A DNA stretch of 64,000 bases from Lutraria lutraria (GCA_964023205.1 OZ026841.1:25072561-25136560), one strand, 5' to 3'; shown: positions 13,645 through 26,559, counted from the first letter of the stretch. The notes: generated from the letters alone by a model not told the origin. Numbers and translations: made by a program.

Positions 13645-14990
13645 ATGAACAAAACATTCAATTTCACCTAAAGTACATGAAACACTACTATCACCAAATG
13701 TACACTGGTGCTTATTTTGTTCAAGTATAAGTTGAACACCTCTCGTAAACAAGATCCGTGTAATCGAGCTTGGGTAATCTTACATCCACGTATGTATATG
13801 ATAATGGACAGTCTGAGTGTCTGCAGATGTATATAATTAAAAATTAAAAAAGCAACAATTTATATTTTCAAGTTTATAAGATACACCAACCTGGCCACTA
13901 ATAACAAAATAAGGTGCCGTATATCTAAGGAATTGTAATATATGATAATAATAACAGAAAATTCGTGAGCATTTCTATTATCCTTTGTTTCTTCTTTACT
14001 TTTCCTTGTTGTATTTCGCCCACTAGTATAGTCTATTATTTCGTCTTAGCATTCCACCAATCCTTTTCGTGTGGCGTCACAGATTTATTCTGAATCAGCA
14101 CATTTTCCCAGGTTGTAGTCCATTTGTTGTAATTGTTCACAATAACGCTTTCATCTTTATTCGATATAACCTTTATTTCATTTATGATTTATTTTGTAAG
14201 TTAGTTTTTGCATCAGTTAAATTGAAAAACAACATCTGTAAACGTGTAAGAATCCCGGAATCGAGTACCTATGTATCTAACATGCATTTATTGGCAACAA
14301 AATACTAATGTGACTAAAAGCTCATAAAAACAAGTCCAACATACAAATGGTATACATTGCGAAATATAAATATCTCATTAAAGCTTTCTAAACTACCATG
14401 ACCCTAAGTGTGTTTCACTAGGTTCTGACTGATTTCAAAACCCCTTGCTTTGCATATAGCATTGTCATTAGTTTCATTTTCACAGAATGCTTTATAAAAA
14501 TTCACATGAATTCATAGTTTCATTTTGACAACTATGCTTCATTGATTGCATTGTAATTGTTTCAGACACATCAGCTTACTTGTGCCATTAATACTACATG
14601 TATATTTCTTGCCATGTTTAATATGAATGAATTTAGAAGATATCGACTCATATTTGACACATCGAACCCGTTTTTTACACTTATGTAGCAACCTTCTTTT
14701 AGTGTTCTCATTCTATTTATGTTATCCCGATAAAACGTCAAATTTTATATCATTCTTTTTCAGTAATCCTATAATTGGTTTGGTTAAAGGAACACATGTG
14801 TCAGATTTTCCAATGAGTTCATTAGATACTGTAATTATAGGTAACCAAAAGTAATGATTAAACAGTTTATTCCACTTGCTTAAAACATAATTGGATTAAT
14901 TAGCTACGCCTCTATTATATACATACACTACGCCACAGGGTGATAGTTTTTACGAAGCCAGTCATAAGCTCATTTTGGCTAATTTAGAAA
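13645..14990. other. No supported feature
   Basis: AT-rich, no recognisable feature. Confidence 0.5.
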
Positions 14991-14997
14991 TGCATAA

Positions 14998-15077
14998 ATC
15001 GAGGGTTCAGCGCAACAGTGTCGTAACTCGTATTGAAATAAGAACAAGTTACGACAGTGTTGCGCTGAGCCCTCGAT
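14998..15077. repeat. Strong ~32-bp-arm hairpin
   Basis: The left arm ATCGAGGGTTCAGCGCAACA, GTGTCGTAACTCG pairs with the right arm AAGTTACGACAGTGTTGCGC, TGAGCCCTCGAT (15046-15077), with one wobble and two mismatches and a ~16-nt loop. The size is like a microRNA precursor, but it could be the end pair of a tiny MITE. Confidence 0.75.
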
Positions 15078-15083
15078 ATATTC

Positions 15084-15385
15084 ATGATAATTCATCTATG
15101 TTTCAGAATGAATATAGATAAGTTTAGAATTAAATGTGTCCGGAGGACACGAATGACCCCGCTGAGAGCTAAGTCAAAAAGGGGTCATACCTCCTGTGAA
15201 AATGTTTGGACTGTAACGGAAATGAAAGATGGTCTATATTTGATTAAATTATACATCGTCATGTAAAATATGAAACCAATCCATAATATATTTCTTGAGT
15301 TATCGCCCTGAAACTAAAGTTTGAACGGAAAGACGGACGGACGGACAGGACTGACACCATATGCCCATCCGCCATTTCGAAAAAT
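15084..15385 (+). repeat. Probable interspersed repeat with GACGGACGGACGGAC tail
   Basis: TGTCCGGAGGACACGAATGA, CCCC and later GTTTGAACGGAAAGACGGAC, GGACGGACAGGACTGACACC resemble the tails of the other repeats in the window. Single copy here. Confidence 0.35.
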
Positions 15386-16399
15386 AACTATACTATATAC
15401 CAACGGAGTAAGTGTAAATTAGATTAAAAGTCCAACCATTTGAAGACACTTATAAGACTCAATAGGCGCCAAAAGCTTCATTTAACAAGAATTAGTAAAT
15501 TCGCGATTGTTGCTTAGTGAGAATCAGATAAATGCTTTGACAAGTGGACACTTTTTATTAGTGCAGTCCAGAGGTATCGATTGCTTTTTTCTGTAACCAA
15601 TCCAAAACATTTCCAAGACATTGCATATACGTATGACACCACTTTGTATACTAATACTGTATTCAGTGACTTTTATCACATGTTTAGCAATATTTTTGCC
15701 AAGATGCTGAGCATAACTTCTGATAAATGTCAACCAGAATATATTAATACAATCCTCTATATCGATTGAAAGAATATACGATATATAAATTTGATATGTA
15801 GCTTAAAAGTTGGCAAGGATCTCGGAACAAGACAGGAAATTATTGTATCAGTGAGATCATCCCGTCTTGGAACATTTATCCAGATGTTTTATCTAAAAGG
15901 AGAAACGATTTTAACAAAATACAAAGTAATTCATCTTACCACACATAAGCGTACAACAGCACCATGTACTGATCAATTACAGTATCGACATGCCTGCCCA
16001 CACATCAACTATTTCGTAAAATGTATCCACTAATAATCTCTAAAACATGGCTGACACCAACCCACGCACATGGTAGGGTCAATCTATAAACAATATATAC
16101 ATGTACAAAGTTCTTAGAGAATAAGGGGTAGTGAAAGTTCGCATGAACCTTAAAAATAGGAAAATGTTATTGCGGTAAGGAAAAGCAACAGGGTTGTACA
16201 CATAGCATACTTTACTGAATGTACAGAAGCCGTGTTTCTTCTATAAATCTTCTCAGAGATTCAAAATGAATAAGTAGACCACGTGACCAAAGGCAAGAAT
16301 GGGTAAAGTCGGGTTTGGGAGTAATCGGGTATTACTTGGATTACACAAATCTCGGTCGCAGCAGGTATTCCTTTATAACAATTGGACAAAGCCGTCGAT

Positions 16400-16545
16400 T
16401 TTCCACCATATTTTGATGATATGTCGACTGTGGATGAAAATCGACATTGTTGTCAAATTTTCATGGAAGGATATGACCTGCCGCTAACGAGATTCGGATC
16501 GCCGGGTTACAAATTCAGCTCGCTAACCACTGCTCAGGAAAAAAT
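16400..16545 (-). mobile_element. Probable tRNA-derived SINE fragment
   Basis: On the minus strand CTGAGCAGTGGTTAGCGAGC, then CCCGGCGATCCGAATCTCG, which resembles A and B boxes of a tRNA-derived head, followed by GGCAGGTCATATCCTTCCAT. No second copy in the window, so confidence is moderate. Confidence 0.4.
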
Positions 16546-16750
16546 TAAAGCGAAAAATCAAATAAGATGTCGAATGTCTTGAGAATTAGCTGAGGAACGA
16601 AAGCTACAGATCCAAATCGAACATACAATGTTTCTTTTCGAACAGTTCATGGTGGGACTGGTTAAATGAAATGGAAATGTATCGAGGTAGAATTTTCTAG
16701 TACTCGTGGCATCTTCAAAAACAATATTTATCACATACCCATGCCGTTTT

Positions 16751-16781
16751 GGCCGTGCCAAAAAAACGATATGGCACGGCC
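16751..16781. repeat. Perfect 10-bp GC-rich hairpin
   Basis: GGCCGTGCCA and TGGCACGGCC around an 11-nt loop, unusual in AT-rich surroundings. Confidence 0.7.
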
Positions 16782-17100
16782 GTGCATATAATATGTAAAT
16801 GACGTCACGAATTAACGTCATGAACTTGATGAAGCAAAGGTCTACATTGATTGGTACATATGTACATGTTTTTCAAAATCATAATTTCACAGGAGTGATG
16901 TTGAATTGATTTTAACAATTTGAGTAAGCAAATACTGTTTACATCATTAGATATGTTCACATATTTATTATTTACGATGTTTCATAATGTAACTATTGTT
17001 TGTGCTACTGATTAAAAAGCCTCATTTACGCATGTGTCACTCTTTTGTTATTAATAGCAATGTCAAACAGATATGTTGGTTTTCGCCGTATTTTCAGGGT

Positions 17101-17133
17101 AGTATGAAGCTCGCCAGAGGCTCGCTTCATACT
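17101..17133. repeat. Perfect 10-bp hairpin
   Basis: AGTATGAAGC and GCTTCATACT around a 13-nt loop. Confidence 0.6.
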
Positions 17134-18015
17134 GTTTTATTCAACTCGTTCAATAAATTCAATACGGACTCCACACTCATTTAATATCCTCTATTTAACA
17201 TCTGGTGGGGCCACAATACTAGTTTTAAACCATTGCAGTTTGTTTAATGATAATTGCAAGGCGGTGCCCTCCGGAGGAACGTGCTTTTTATTCTTTTTTG
17301 TATGTTTTTTGTAATTGTTGGATGGTTCAGATTTTAAGTATATAAAGAAGTATGTGATTTTTATGTGGTTACTTTTTAAGATTCCTTTTCTTGCATATGA
17401 TTGAAATTTGTATCGTTTTTTTCTTCAGGTCTTTTTTCTGTGCCTCATTATTTCAATTACAATTTTTTTTACCATGCTGTTATTAAAACAGAGATAGAAT
17501 TCTTCCTTATGCAACCGTTGAAGGATTGGTGATAGGATATATTTTGTTATATAAATTTGTTATGTTTATGTGTTTGGGTGTTTTATGGTTTCCGTCACAT
17601 AATTGCCAGACTAACACCAATGTTCAAAAAAGTGTACGCAAGAAAAAAAACGAAATTGTCATCGACACATTCAGAGCAAAGTTCGTGTCATACTTAACTG
17701 CAAACATCAGTTGGTGTCTGGAGCGAAACCTGTGAACGAACGTTCGTGCTGTTATTTTTATTCTTTCATTTCCTTCTCGACTTCTGTATCTAACAGAATG
17801 ATTAGTCAGTACAAAAGGGGAAAAAACAAAGAAAAAAAAAGAAATATGTATTTTGAGATACTAAACAAAGCCATGACTGAAAGCCGGGTTTTCATTGGCT
17901 CGCCAAAACTCAATGTTAATGTAGTTGTATGGCTTGCAATACTTTAAGTCAAGTGCGCACAGAAGTAAACTTCTTCGTGTATTTCCACTTCACAATCAAT
18001 ACTTCAGTGTATGTA

Positions 18016-18039
18016 GGGGGGGGGGGGGGGGGGGGGGGG
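18016..18039 (+). repeat. G24 homopolymer run
   Basis: Twenty-four consecutive G on the plus strand. It can form G-quadruplexes, and run length is likely polymorphic or imprecise in assembly. Confidence 0.9.
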
Positions 18040-18998
18040 AGATTTGGCGTCCATGGTTTTGGAACTCCTATGTCCCTATGTCTCATTTGTATGTCATGTA
18101 GCCAGTAGCATACAAAAAAATTACCGTTCGGGTTTTACTTACATTGTTCGAGTTTCTAGTATCATCATTACCTGGATGAAATAAAGGTTAATGAATTTAA
18201 TGTAGCGTTTACTCTTTTTAGGATATCTGCTCATAGCTAGAAGTTGAATATAAAGTCCTTATAATTATCGAAAATGTATATATTATGTGACAAAAAGAAA
18301 AAAAATTCTATGTAAACTAGAACCTACTCTCTTTGCCTTTGTTTAATTATGTCACCGTTGATCTTGGATGTTTTATATAGAACTGTACGTGTACTTGTAA
18401 GTGTTAATGCATTGTATTAATAAATGTATATGACTACACTGTATATATCTATGTGGTATGATAAGGATAATCTTTTATTTTCCAAATTAAATATGTCTCT
18501 CTGTATCTCTCAACTTCTCTAAATGAATAATTTATGACTGAAGTCGAAAAGCTACCTGGATCACTACCTAATGGTCAAAGAAAACATGCAACTCACCCAG
18601 GGTTCAAGCCCACAAGACGGAACCTCAGATGTATTTGAATATGTTTGAATATAAATTGAATTGATAACAAAAAGAGGCAGCAACTAGTAAACATTGAATT
18701 ACTGCCCTTTCATTAATTGAAACTATTGTTAAATTGATGATTAGTCATATCAAATGGTACAGACATAATAAAACAAAATTAATGTGGTATAACAATAAAA
18801 TGACTTAAAGTGTTAAAATTCGGTCTTTTAACAAGTTTTGATTAGCGCCGAGGTCAACATTACTGTTTGATGACTGGCTATTTTTGTAAAATTGGCTTAC
18901 GTATCTATGTCAAATATGCAGTGGTACAAAGTCAAATAACTCTATTGTTTTTCCATATAATTTTATGTAATATACGATGACGTTATGAAAGGTGCTGT

Positions 18999-19460
18999 TT
19001 GTTTGACCATAATTTAAAAAATGAGAAACCTTATCCTATACTCAAATACCATGATAAGAATATTACACCAGAGCTGCATATTGTATTCACGTTTATGTTT
19101 TCTCTTGTCATTATACTTCCATGGGTCTTGGAGAATGGCGTAATTTGTCCATATAACTGGATATTACTTGTTTGTAAAAATTTTTCTAGAAAGGTACGTT
19201 CCCATGAATATACAGTATTGTTTTGTGAAGAACATAAGACATCTCTACACCTTCCTTTCAGGAGTGCCTACGTCATGTTTGGTACTCGACATTCTCACAC
19301 GTTTGCCACGTTGCAATTTAAAACATACGTGGAATCTACCTGTACAATATTAGACGATAAAACGTGGTTGGCTGTTTCATTTTACTCATTCGATTGTAAT
19401 GTAGCAATAATAATGACAATGACGCCACGGACTACTTTTGTACAAAGGAGTAAAATATAA
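18999..19460 (+). CDS. Unrecognised 153-codon open frame, probably not a gene
   Basis: Longest open frame outside the PLE. The first codon is TTG; the first ATG inside is at MFSLVIIL (residue about 33). It has one hydrophobic segment (HIVFTFMFSLVIILPWVL) and several Cys and His, but no motif I recognise. No splice context, paralogue or codon bias can be shown. In this AT-rich sequence such a length is somewhat unlikely by chance, so it is kept as a weak candidate or remnant. Confidence 0.15.
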   Translation: MFDHNLKNEKPYPILKYHDKNITPELHIVFTFMFSLVIILPWVLENGVICPYNWILLVCKNFSRKVRSHEYTVLFCEEHKTSLHLPFRSAYVMFGTRHSHTFATLQFKTYVESTCTILDDKTWLAVSFYSFDCNVAIIMTMTPRTTFVQRSKI

Positions 19461-20505
19461 GAAAAAGTAGTTCTTCTCACATACGAAATTGCAAAATAAA
19501 ACGATGTTTACTAGTTGTTGGTGTACAATTACTTTGTTGGTATGAACGTAATTCACAGAAAACTTATCAACTAGACATAACGGAAACATCTTTGTGGCAG
19601 TATATACAACATTGGCATAATTATGCTAATTGATTAATGTTTGACCAATACTGTAAGATTATAATCACGAAAACAACATCAAATTATTTATTTTAATGAA
19701 ACTAACATTTCTAAGATACTTTATTGTAATTTAGTCCTACTAATTAAATAATAAATTAGAAATGATACAAATGACACTTACGAAATACGGCGGAAATTTT
19801 ACTATAAAACGTACGTGAAAATGTCATAACATTTTTATGGTATTTTCTTATGATAGTAACTCAAGTTATAATAAAATACAAATCATAACAAAATATTAAT
19901 GTTTTATGTTGGCATTATTTCTGTATAGCCATCCTTAACAACATATTTTTTTTATTGACAACATCATACATAAAATATCCGAAACGAGAAATTAACAATA
20001 TGCGGTAGACTAATCAAATCGTAAGAAGATCGTGATATACGAATATTAAATATTTTTGTCCATTTCGTTGGATTGTATACGATGTGCCAGAAGGACCATG
20101 TGTGCACACAGCTAATATTTAGTTGATACAAATATATCCTGGAATAAATTACGCATTGTGTGTGTTTTTTATTGAATGTGGTTTATTTGGTGGAAGAGGT
20201 TTTAGATCAAGTGTCTGTTGTTCACATAAACGGCAACACATGAACGTCTGTTTGAAAAAAGAAATCTAATTGATGGTTGTCTGCATGAGCTCTATGTAGA
20301 TGACATATCGGATGCAAATGCGGATACGCAAGTGATATTATGTAAACAATCTTATCATAGTTTTATCATTGAACACATTTAGAAACGATCGTGTTTGAAG
20401 TGTCTGGAGAGACATGCAGGACGAGTCCACAAATAAACGTGAGTTGACTAAAATACATCTATACGCTGTATAAACTCGTATATTACCCAGAGAACTATAT
20501 GTGAG

Positions 20506-20540
20506 AAATATATGTGAGAAATATATGTGAGAAATATAAA
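20506..20540 (+). repeat. 13-bp tandem repeat, three copies
   Basis: GAGAAATATATGT repeated three times. Confidence 0.8.
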
Positions 20541-21844
20541 ACATTGATATTCATTACAGTTAATTAGTTAAAACGTTAGTTATTCTATGATCAAAACTGT
20601 TACAGCGACCAATTAACATTCTGTCATTCAGCTGGATCTAAAAAAATTGACAAAACCAAACATCTTTATCAAAAGCTGAAATAGTCACAATGATTGACAA
20701 AAAGCCAACCATTTAAACAAATATTAACAAATACTAGCAAGTACATGTATGGTATAAATACAATGTATCAATGTAGATAAAATCAAAGCTCTGAATATTC
20801 TGCTTTTGTTCGGAACTACAAATCAGTCAAAAGTTGATTTCTATGTCGGGTGAGTTTTAGAAAACAAACGATAGTTCGCGCATGAATCTTGATGCAGACA
20901 TAAGTACTACGAACGCTTTTCTACACCCGCTATGCAGTAAATTGTTACAGTTGTTCCCGTTCCATGTGCTTTCAGTACTTTGATTTATGTTTCCCATCTG
21001 ATCACCAAAAGTAGTTCAGCAATTGGCATAATATTATATAGTCCACATTACTTGCCTCTTTAAATACTTAACGTATGCAGAATGTAATATATCGTACATG
21101 AGATATGCTCGAAGAAAAAGTTGAACGTTATAAGCATTAAATTAATCGATTAAAACTTCCCGATGAATCACTATTTTGAATATCTGGTTGACCCACAGTT
21201 ATCATCGCATCGTCCATGAATTCAATGATGACTTCTATACGTTTATAACCAGACTAAATTAGCATATACAGCACGAGAATTATGACGCCATCCTCCCTTG
21301 AAATGTGTGTACTGATAGTAATTATTGTAGTAATCCGAGGGAGCTTGTATCATAGTGCTCAGATTTATGGTGAATTCGTTAACATTTAGGGTTGATTCTA
21401 TTTGATGGATGTTGGGAATATTGTGGTAGCCTTGTAATTCGTCTACATATAACGTTTTGTTATAGTTGTTCTTCTTACGACTGATTTGTATTGCTCGTTT
21501 ACGATATTGCATAGCCATATGATTTTGACTTAAATGCACGTAATATTTGAATTTGTATTTAGCCGTTTAATTTAAATATCGGAACTATATTCTTAGGCGG
21601 AAGCTATGTTAATGGAAGCTGTTCGGTATGCAGAAAAGTGAAAACTGAGCGATTGTTGAAATACGTTAATAACTTTATTGTCCGTACTCGTACCGGACAA
21701 CAAAAAGCTGTGTATCGGTGCTATACAAGAATCAGGCTGCCTATTCGAAAAAAGAGCTAGGCGCATCCCGCGCCGGACATGCCTGTATATAATATCTTTC
21801 TCTCCCTTCTGGGGGCTTTCTCTGGTCAGATCATGCGGCATCTG

Positions 21845-21955
21845 GACTGGTAGAGGATGCACCTGTGCCCTCGTGGCTCAACATATCTTAAGCGCCTTTG
21901 AACATACGAACAGAATGAAAAGGGCGCTATATAAATCTGGTATCTATATATACAT
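21845..21955 (+). repeat. Possible retroposon 3' tail
   Basis: TAAGCGCCTTTGAACATACG and AAAAGGGCGCTATATAAATC form a small GCGCC/GGGCGC hairpin like those seen at the 3' ends of some invertebrate LINEs and SINEs. No coding part is attached. Confidence 0.3.
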
Positions 21956-22356
21956 AAAAAATCTACACAAAAAACACATTCATAAAATCTAGCCATATCC
22001 GAAAATACTATGTTTCTTAAATCAATCAATCCCATACCCATCCCACGTACAGAAAGTTACAGCAAATATAATTTTGTACCTTCAAACATGACGTCAAAGA
22101 CTGTTACATATAAAAAGCTATATGTGCGATTTTTCCTTAGTGAAAGTTATGCAAGGTGATATTGACGCATCATCTTTTTTTAGATAGTCCATGCCACATG
22201 ATCAGCTGAACACGTGAACAATCAGTCTGAGTATGTACGTGTACGTAAGTGACATTTGTAATGAAAATAGTCTGACTGTCTTCGGTGTGCTTTGCCCAAA
22301 AGTACTTGTACTGTGTCACAGGGTCAGTTTGTCCTGTTATTATTGGTATATGTAAT

Positions 22357-22539
22357 AGATACAGTACGAGTTTTTCTTCAAAAGTGTCTTCTTACAGACG
22401 TAAGAAGACGGTTGGCTTAGACAAACATACCAATTTGTCCGAGGCGAAGCCGAGGATAAATTGGTTGTTTGTCTAAGCGAACCGTCTTCTTAGCGTCTGT
22501 AAGAAGACATTTTTGAAGAAAATACGAGTACGTGTATCT
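22357..22539. repeat. Long near-perfect palindrome with nested hairpins
   Basis: Two ~90-bp arms meet near 22448: AGATACAGTACGAG, TTTTTCTTCAAAAGTGTC ... on the left match the inverse of ...GACATTTTTGAAGAAAATAC, GTATCT on the right. Each arm has its own small palindrome, GTCTTCTTAC-AGAC-GTAAGAAGAC at the left. It looks like a foldback element; no target duplication was established. Confidence 0.8.
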
Positions 22540-22588
22540 GACTTATACGATGAGAAAGGATTATGTCCACGTGAAAGTTGAGTTATTG

Positions 22589-22624
22589 AAAAGTGTCTTC
22601 TTACAAACGTTAGAAGACACTTTT
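22589..22624. repeat. Hairpin related to the 22.36-22.54 kb palindrome
   Basis: Perfect 13-bp arms AAAAGTGTCTTCT and AGAAGACACTTTT around a 10-nt loop. It shares the GTGTCTTCTTACA motif with the larger palindrome 50 bp upstream. Confidence 0.7.
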
Positions 22625-22723
22625 TGAATAGCTCTGCTGGGGGTATAGTCGTATAAATATTTCTGGCCACTTGTATATTAACGATCATTATCATCGTCAT
22701 ATTCTTCTAGTCCGGAACGGTAG

Positions 22724-22750
22724 GGTCATATATAATTTTCATATATGACC
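22724..22750. repeat. Short perfect hairpin
   Basis: GGTCATATAT and ATATATGACC with a 7-nt loop. Confidence 0.6.
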
Positions 22751-22776
22751 TATACCATAGTTCACTGCACTAGCAC

Positions 22777-23040
22777 GCACTTGCTGTTTAACCTTCGTGG
22801 TGTGAAGACACACGAAGCGTTGAGTAAACTTTTACATTCATAGCGTGTTACTTCATCTTTTCAGGTATGCATTGTGTTCTATAATTATGTCATTTGTTGT
22901 TGACTGTCATGTTTCATATCATTTTATATTTTATGTTTTGTACTTGTGGCCAGGCACTTGCCGTTTAGCCGTCGTTGTGTGAAGACGCACGAAGCGTTGA
23001 GTAAACTTTACATTCATTGCGTGTTACTTCATCTTTTCAG
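22777..23040 (+). repeat. Direct repeat pair, ~88 bp
   Basis: 22777-22864 and 22954-23040 share GCACTTG, GTGTGAAGACRCACGAAGCG, TTGAGTAAACTTT, ACATTCAT, GCGTGTTACTTCATCTTTTC with about a dozen differences. The spacing is ~177 bp. Function unknown. Confidence 0.7.
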
Positions 23041-23044
23041 TATC

Positions 23045-26000
23045 TCTGATAAAAACCCACGAATAACACCCTCGGATACCATAGGGTCCGTAATGAGGGT
23101 AACATATGAAACACAGACAGACGTAAAATGTACCATAGACGTTTGCTACAGTTCGCTTTTTTCACATAGACATGTAGGCAAAAATTAAAACTAATCAACA
23201 GATTTTTGTAAACTTTGCATGATCGTAACATTTGATAACAGAAACATTATAAGCGAAACAAATTGGGGGTCAGTGATCTTATTTTATGTCATTTCAAGAT
23301 GAACGTAGCGGTTTATGCGTATTTTTCCAATTTCAGTGTAACACACAAAGGTAATTTGGAGCGAACTAATATACTCTGATTAAAACAAGCATTAAAGATC
23401 TACCTGAACTCGTATACGTTCTAGCTCGATTTGATGGAAGCAGTGTAATTTCTATGAAGAAATGATGTATTTTGCAAAATATAAAAATATATATATAATA
23501 TTACCGAAGACATTAATTTATTGTCTTACTTGTACTGGAGATCACCTGGCTGAAAAGACGACTTTAAGTCTTAAACCATTCAAAGGGTCCTCAACATAGA
23601 CTTGTAATTTTGACATTTCAATTAAGTTCCGTTGTATTTTCTGTAACTCTAAGTTTATTGTATCAAACTCTCATTTTGTTACAACACTGGTGAGTATTGG
23701 CGCCTGTGGCAATCTTTGGACATGTATTTTAGGAGGCAGGAGTCGTTATTAATTCGATTTTACCAAAACTATACATAATTAATATAGTAAGGTAATGAAA
23801 TGTCATAATATCATCTTTTAGGGCATGTACAAAAATGTACTATGACATTGATACAACACACGTGTTATACAATAACACCAAGATGATAAACTAAAACAGT
23901 GGGACGACATGCATTTTGTATTCAATTAATAAACACTTTTATAAATGCGTGCCTATCCATCTGGAACTCGTCGGTCTTTTCCGTATGAGAAATGTGAATT
24001 AAAAATGGTTGACATCTAAGAACTAATATCTATTCATGAATAATCTCGCTAGTCTAAAATCATGAACCTTAAAATCCAACAGAACAAGGAAACACGAAAA
24101 ATTGAATTACAAATGTATAAATAGTTCTAAAATATAGTTTTGTATACTTCGTAGACGGCAGTATATAAGAATGAAAAATAACAAGTAAAGTGTAATGTAT
24201 AAAATACTTCATGAACAAAGAGATAGAATTTTGCAACATTTACTAATTTCTTGAAAATGATGTTTACAATAGGGTATGATTATGTTAAACAGATAAAATC
24301 GTTACGTCAGTTTACATGGTAGTATGACCAAAGGCTCAAAACTGTCAGTGTTTTCAAAAGTAATTGCAAATTCATGGTGTGCAACTTTTTTCTATAATAT
24401 TGTCTTGATGAAAAATAAGGACTATTTTCGACGCAGTAGCGTACGTCATTAGCGCCACTAGTCTTCGCAGCAGACGTCAAATACATACAAGTAGTGTTTG
24501 TTTATCGTCACCTTAGAATTAAAGGGCCTATCTGACAAGAATTAAACAGGCAGATAGACCCTTTTAATTCTGAGGTGGTGCTATATTGACTCATCAACGA
24601 CAATAATATTTACATTTTTTTATCTCCATTTCATTAATAATACTAACCTTATGCATAGTTATGAGTGGTCGCCCTCCCCGTGACGTGTTTTATCTGTGTA
24701 ATGGTGCTTATTGTTTACTATGACCGTCTTGATCACCCACGGTGTGTGGAAACATTCATCAATTATTAAAACTGCTATTTATAATTTAACTAGCGGCTAA
24801 AAACACAAGACATTCTCGGGAATTAACGGAAATATCACTGATGTAAAAAACACAGACTTTTCATACATGGTCATTATGGAAAATTGTAGCCTTAGGAAGT
24901 GTGTAGGTTATGCGACACAAATTTAATGTTTTCTTACGTGACTTACAAACGTTAAAAATATTCTTGATTTTCGAGGTCGACATCACAAATATCATTTCAA
25001 AGTAATTGTGTAAGCCCTGTGTTTGAAGCTTGAGAAGACATGAGATATACGTAGGTTCGAATTTCTGACTACGGCTTCAAACGTTTAGAGTAGAATTTTA
25101 ATTATCTATTTATTTCTTTAGGTTCCTGATTGACCTGTTTCTATACTCCTCGAGGTACAGATTTATACTGAACTATGTCCATGTATCAACTTTTATTTGC
25201 GTTATATTTCATTTATCAGCTAATAACTTAATATTCCGACATTTTCACTATGTTATATACGTCTCAATATCATATAATTATATACATGTATATAGTATAT
25301 GTATATTGGCGACTGTTTTGATGATAGTTTCTTGGAGAGTGGGGCTCTGTGCCCAGCAGTCAGTTATATAATTATAATACTTTGGGCTACACAGCATGTA
25401 AATATCCTTTCATTTCATTATGAAAAGTTATATTTATTTCCGTTTGTTTATACGTGTATGACCAATGCGCCAATATTAATAAACCTCAGTTCAGGTATGT
25501 TATATCAGGGACTCTACATATATCAGTATATATTCTTATAGTATTCCTATAAGCATGTGTTACACTTCTTTGGAGTTTCGACAGATAAACATGATAATGT
25601 TATTAGAATAGCGTTTTCTGATGGTCCAGCTCAAAGGTACTGGTCTATCACTTCATTTTAGTTCTTACATATGACATTACTGATAATTGGATTTGCTTTA
25701 TTGTGTGCATTCTTTGTCAATGTAATGCTTTTTAAGATACCTAACCGTAAGTCTAGATGTTGTCAATAATGTGGGGAGTCCAAAAATTATATATTTATTT
25801 AATCGTGAAAATTACTGCATGGTGATTGTTGTGAGGTATATTCCTTCCTTATTCATAGACGTCAATACTTCTTTTGTCTCGATAGGCACGGGTCCTAATG
25901 AAGCAATTTCAGAGCTTGGGGAGCTAATTTTGACTGACAACGGAAGGGGATGGGGTGGATAAAGCCATTTTTAGGAACGAAGTTCCCATAGGTATACGCC

Positions 26001-26440
26001 ATATTTTGTAGTTACAAAACAGTTACGCCTCTCATCCGCGTTGCAAAAAATAGTACCACTTGTTGGATAAGTATACACTGCAGACTTTGCAGTTTTGATA
26101 TAAGTTTGAGATATAATACATATAGCAGGGTTATTTTGATCTTGAATGCATGAGAAATATTTTGGTAATTTAAACTGTGAAACTAACAAGTATAATAATA
26201 AGTATTCATCCACACCAAATTTTATTCACTACATACTGGAAATAGTTTCATTCACAAAAGTAGTGCAGGAATACTATATAGTGTAGAGAGATTACATAAT
26301 GACACATGGTCAGAAGGAAGTACAACAGATGATTTATACACAGCTCACCGTATACAGATCAAAGCACTGAAGACACTGAATTTGTATGGGTTTTCAAAAT
26401 GTGCAGTAGCTAGTAATATCTCACTGTATGTCAAGACTGT
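23045..26440. other. No supported feature except the 24.5 kb hairpin
   Basis: AT-rich, short open frames only. Confidence 0.5.
24509..24577. repeat. Strong ~26-bp-arm hairpin
   Basis: Left arm CACCTTAGAATTAAAGGGCC, TATCTG; the inverse of the right arm is CACCTCAGAATTAAAAGGGT, CTATCTG. The loop is ~16 nt. Non-coding. Confidence 0.7.
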
Positions 26441-26559
26441 TGAGAATTTGTTCATGGATTGATGATATTCTTGAACAGGTCATGAAGTTTCATTAATTGT
26501 TCATGAAAGGTTAATAAGAATACAATCTGACTAAAGTATTCGATAGCGTAGCGGGTTTG

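Larger units (their letters stand above)
17140..21840. other. Mostly featureless AT-rich sequence
   Basis: Apart from the G24 run, a 13-bp tandem repeat and a 153-codon frame, nothing is recognised. Confidence 0.5.
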
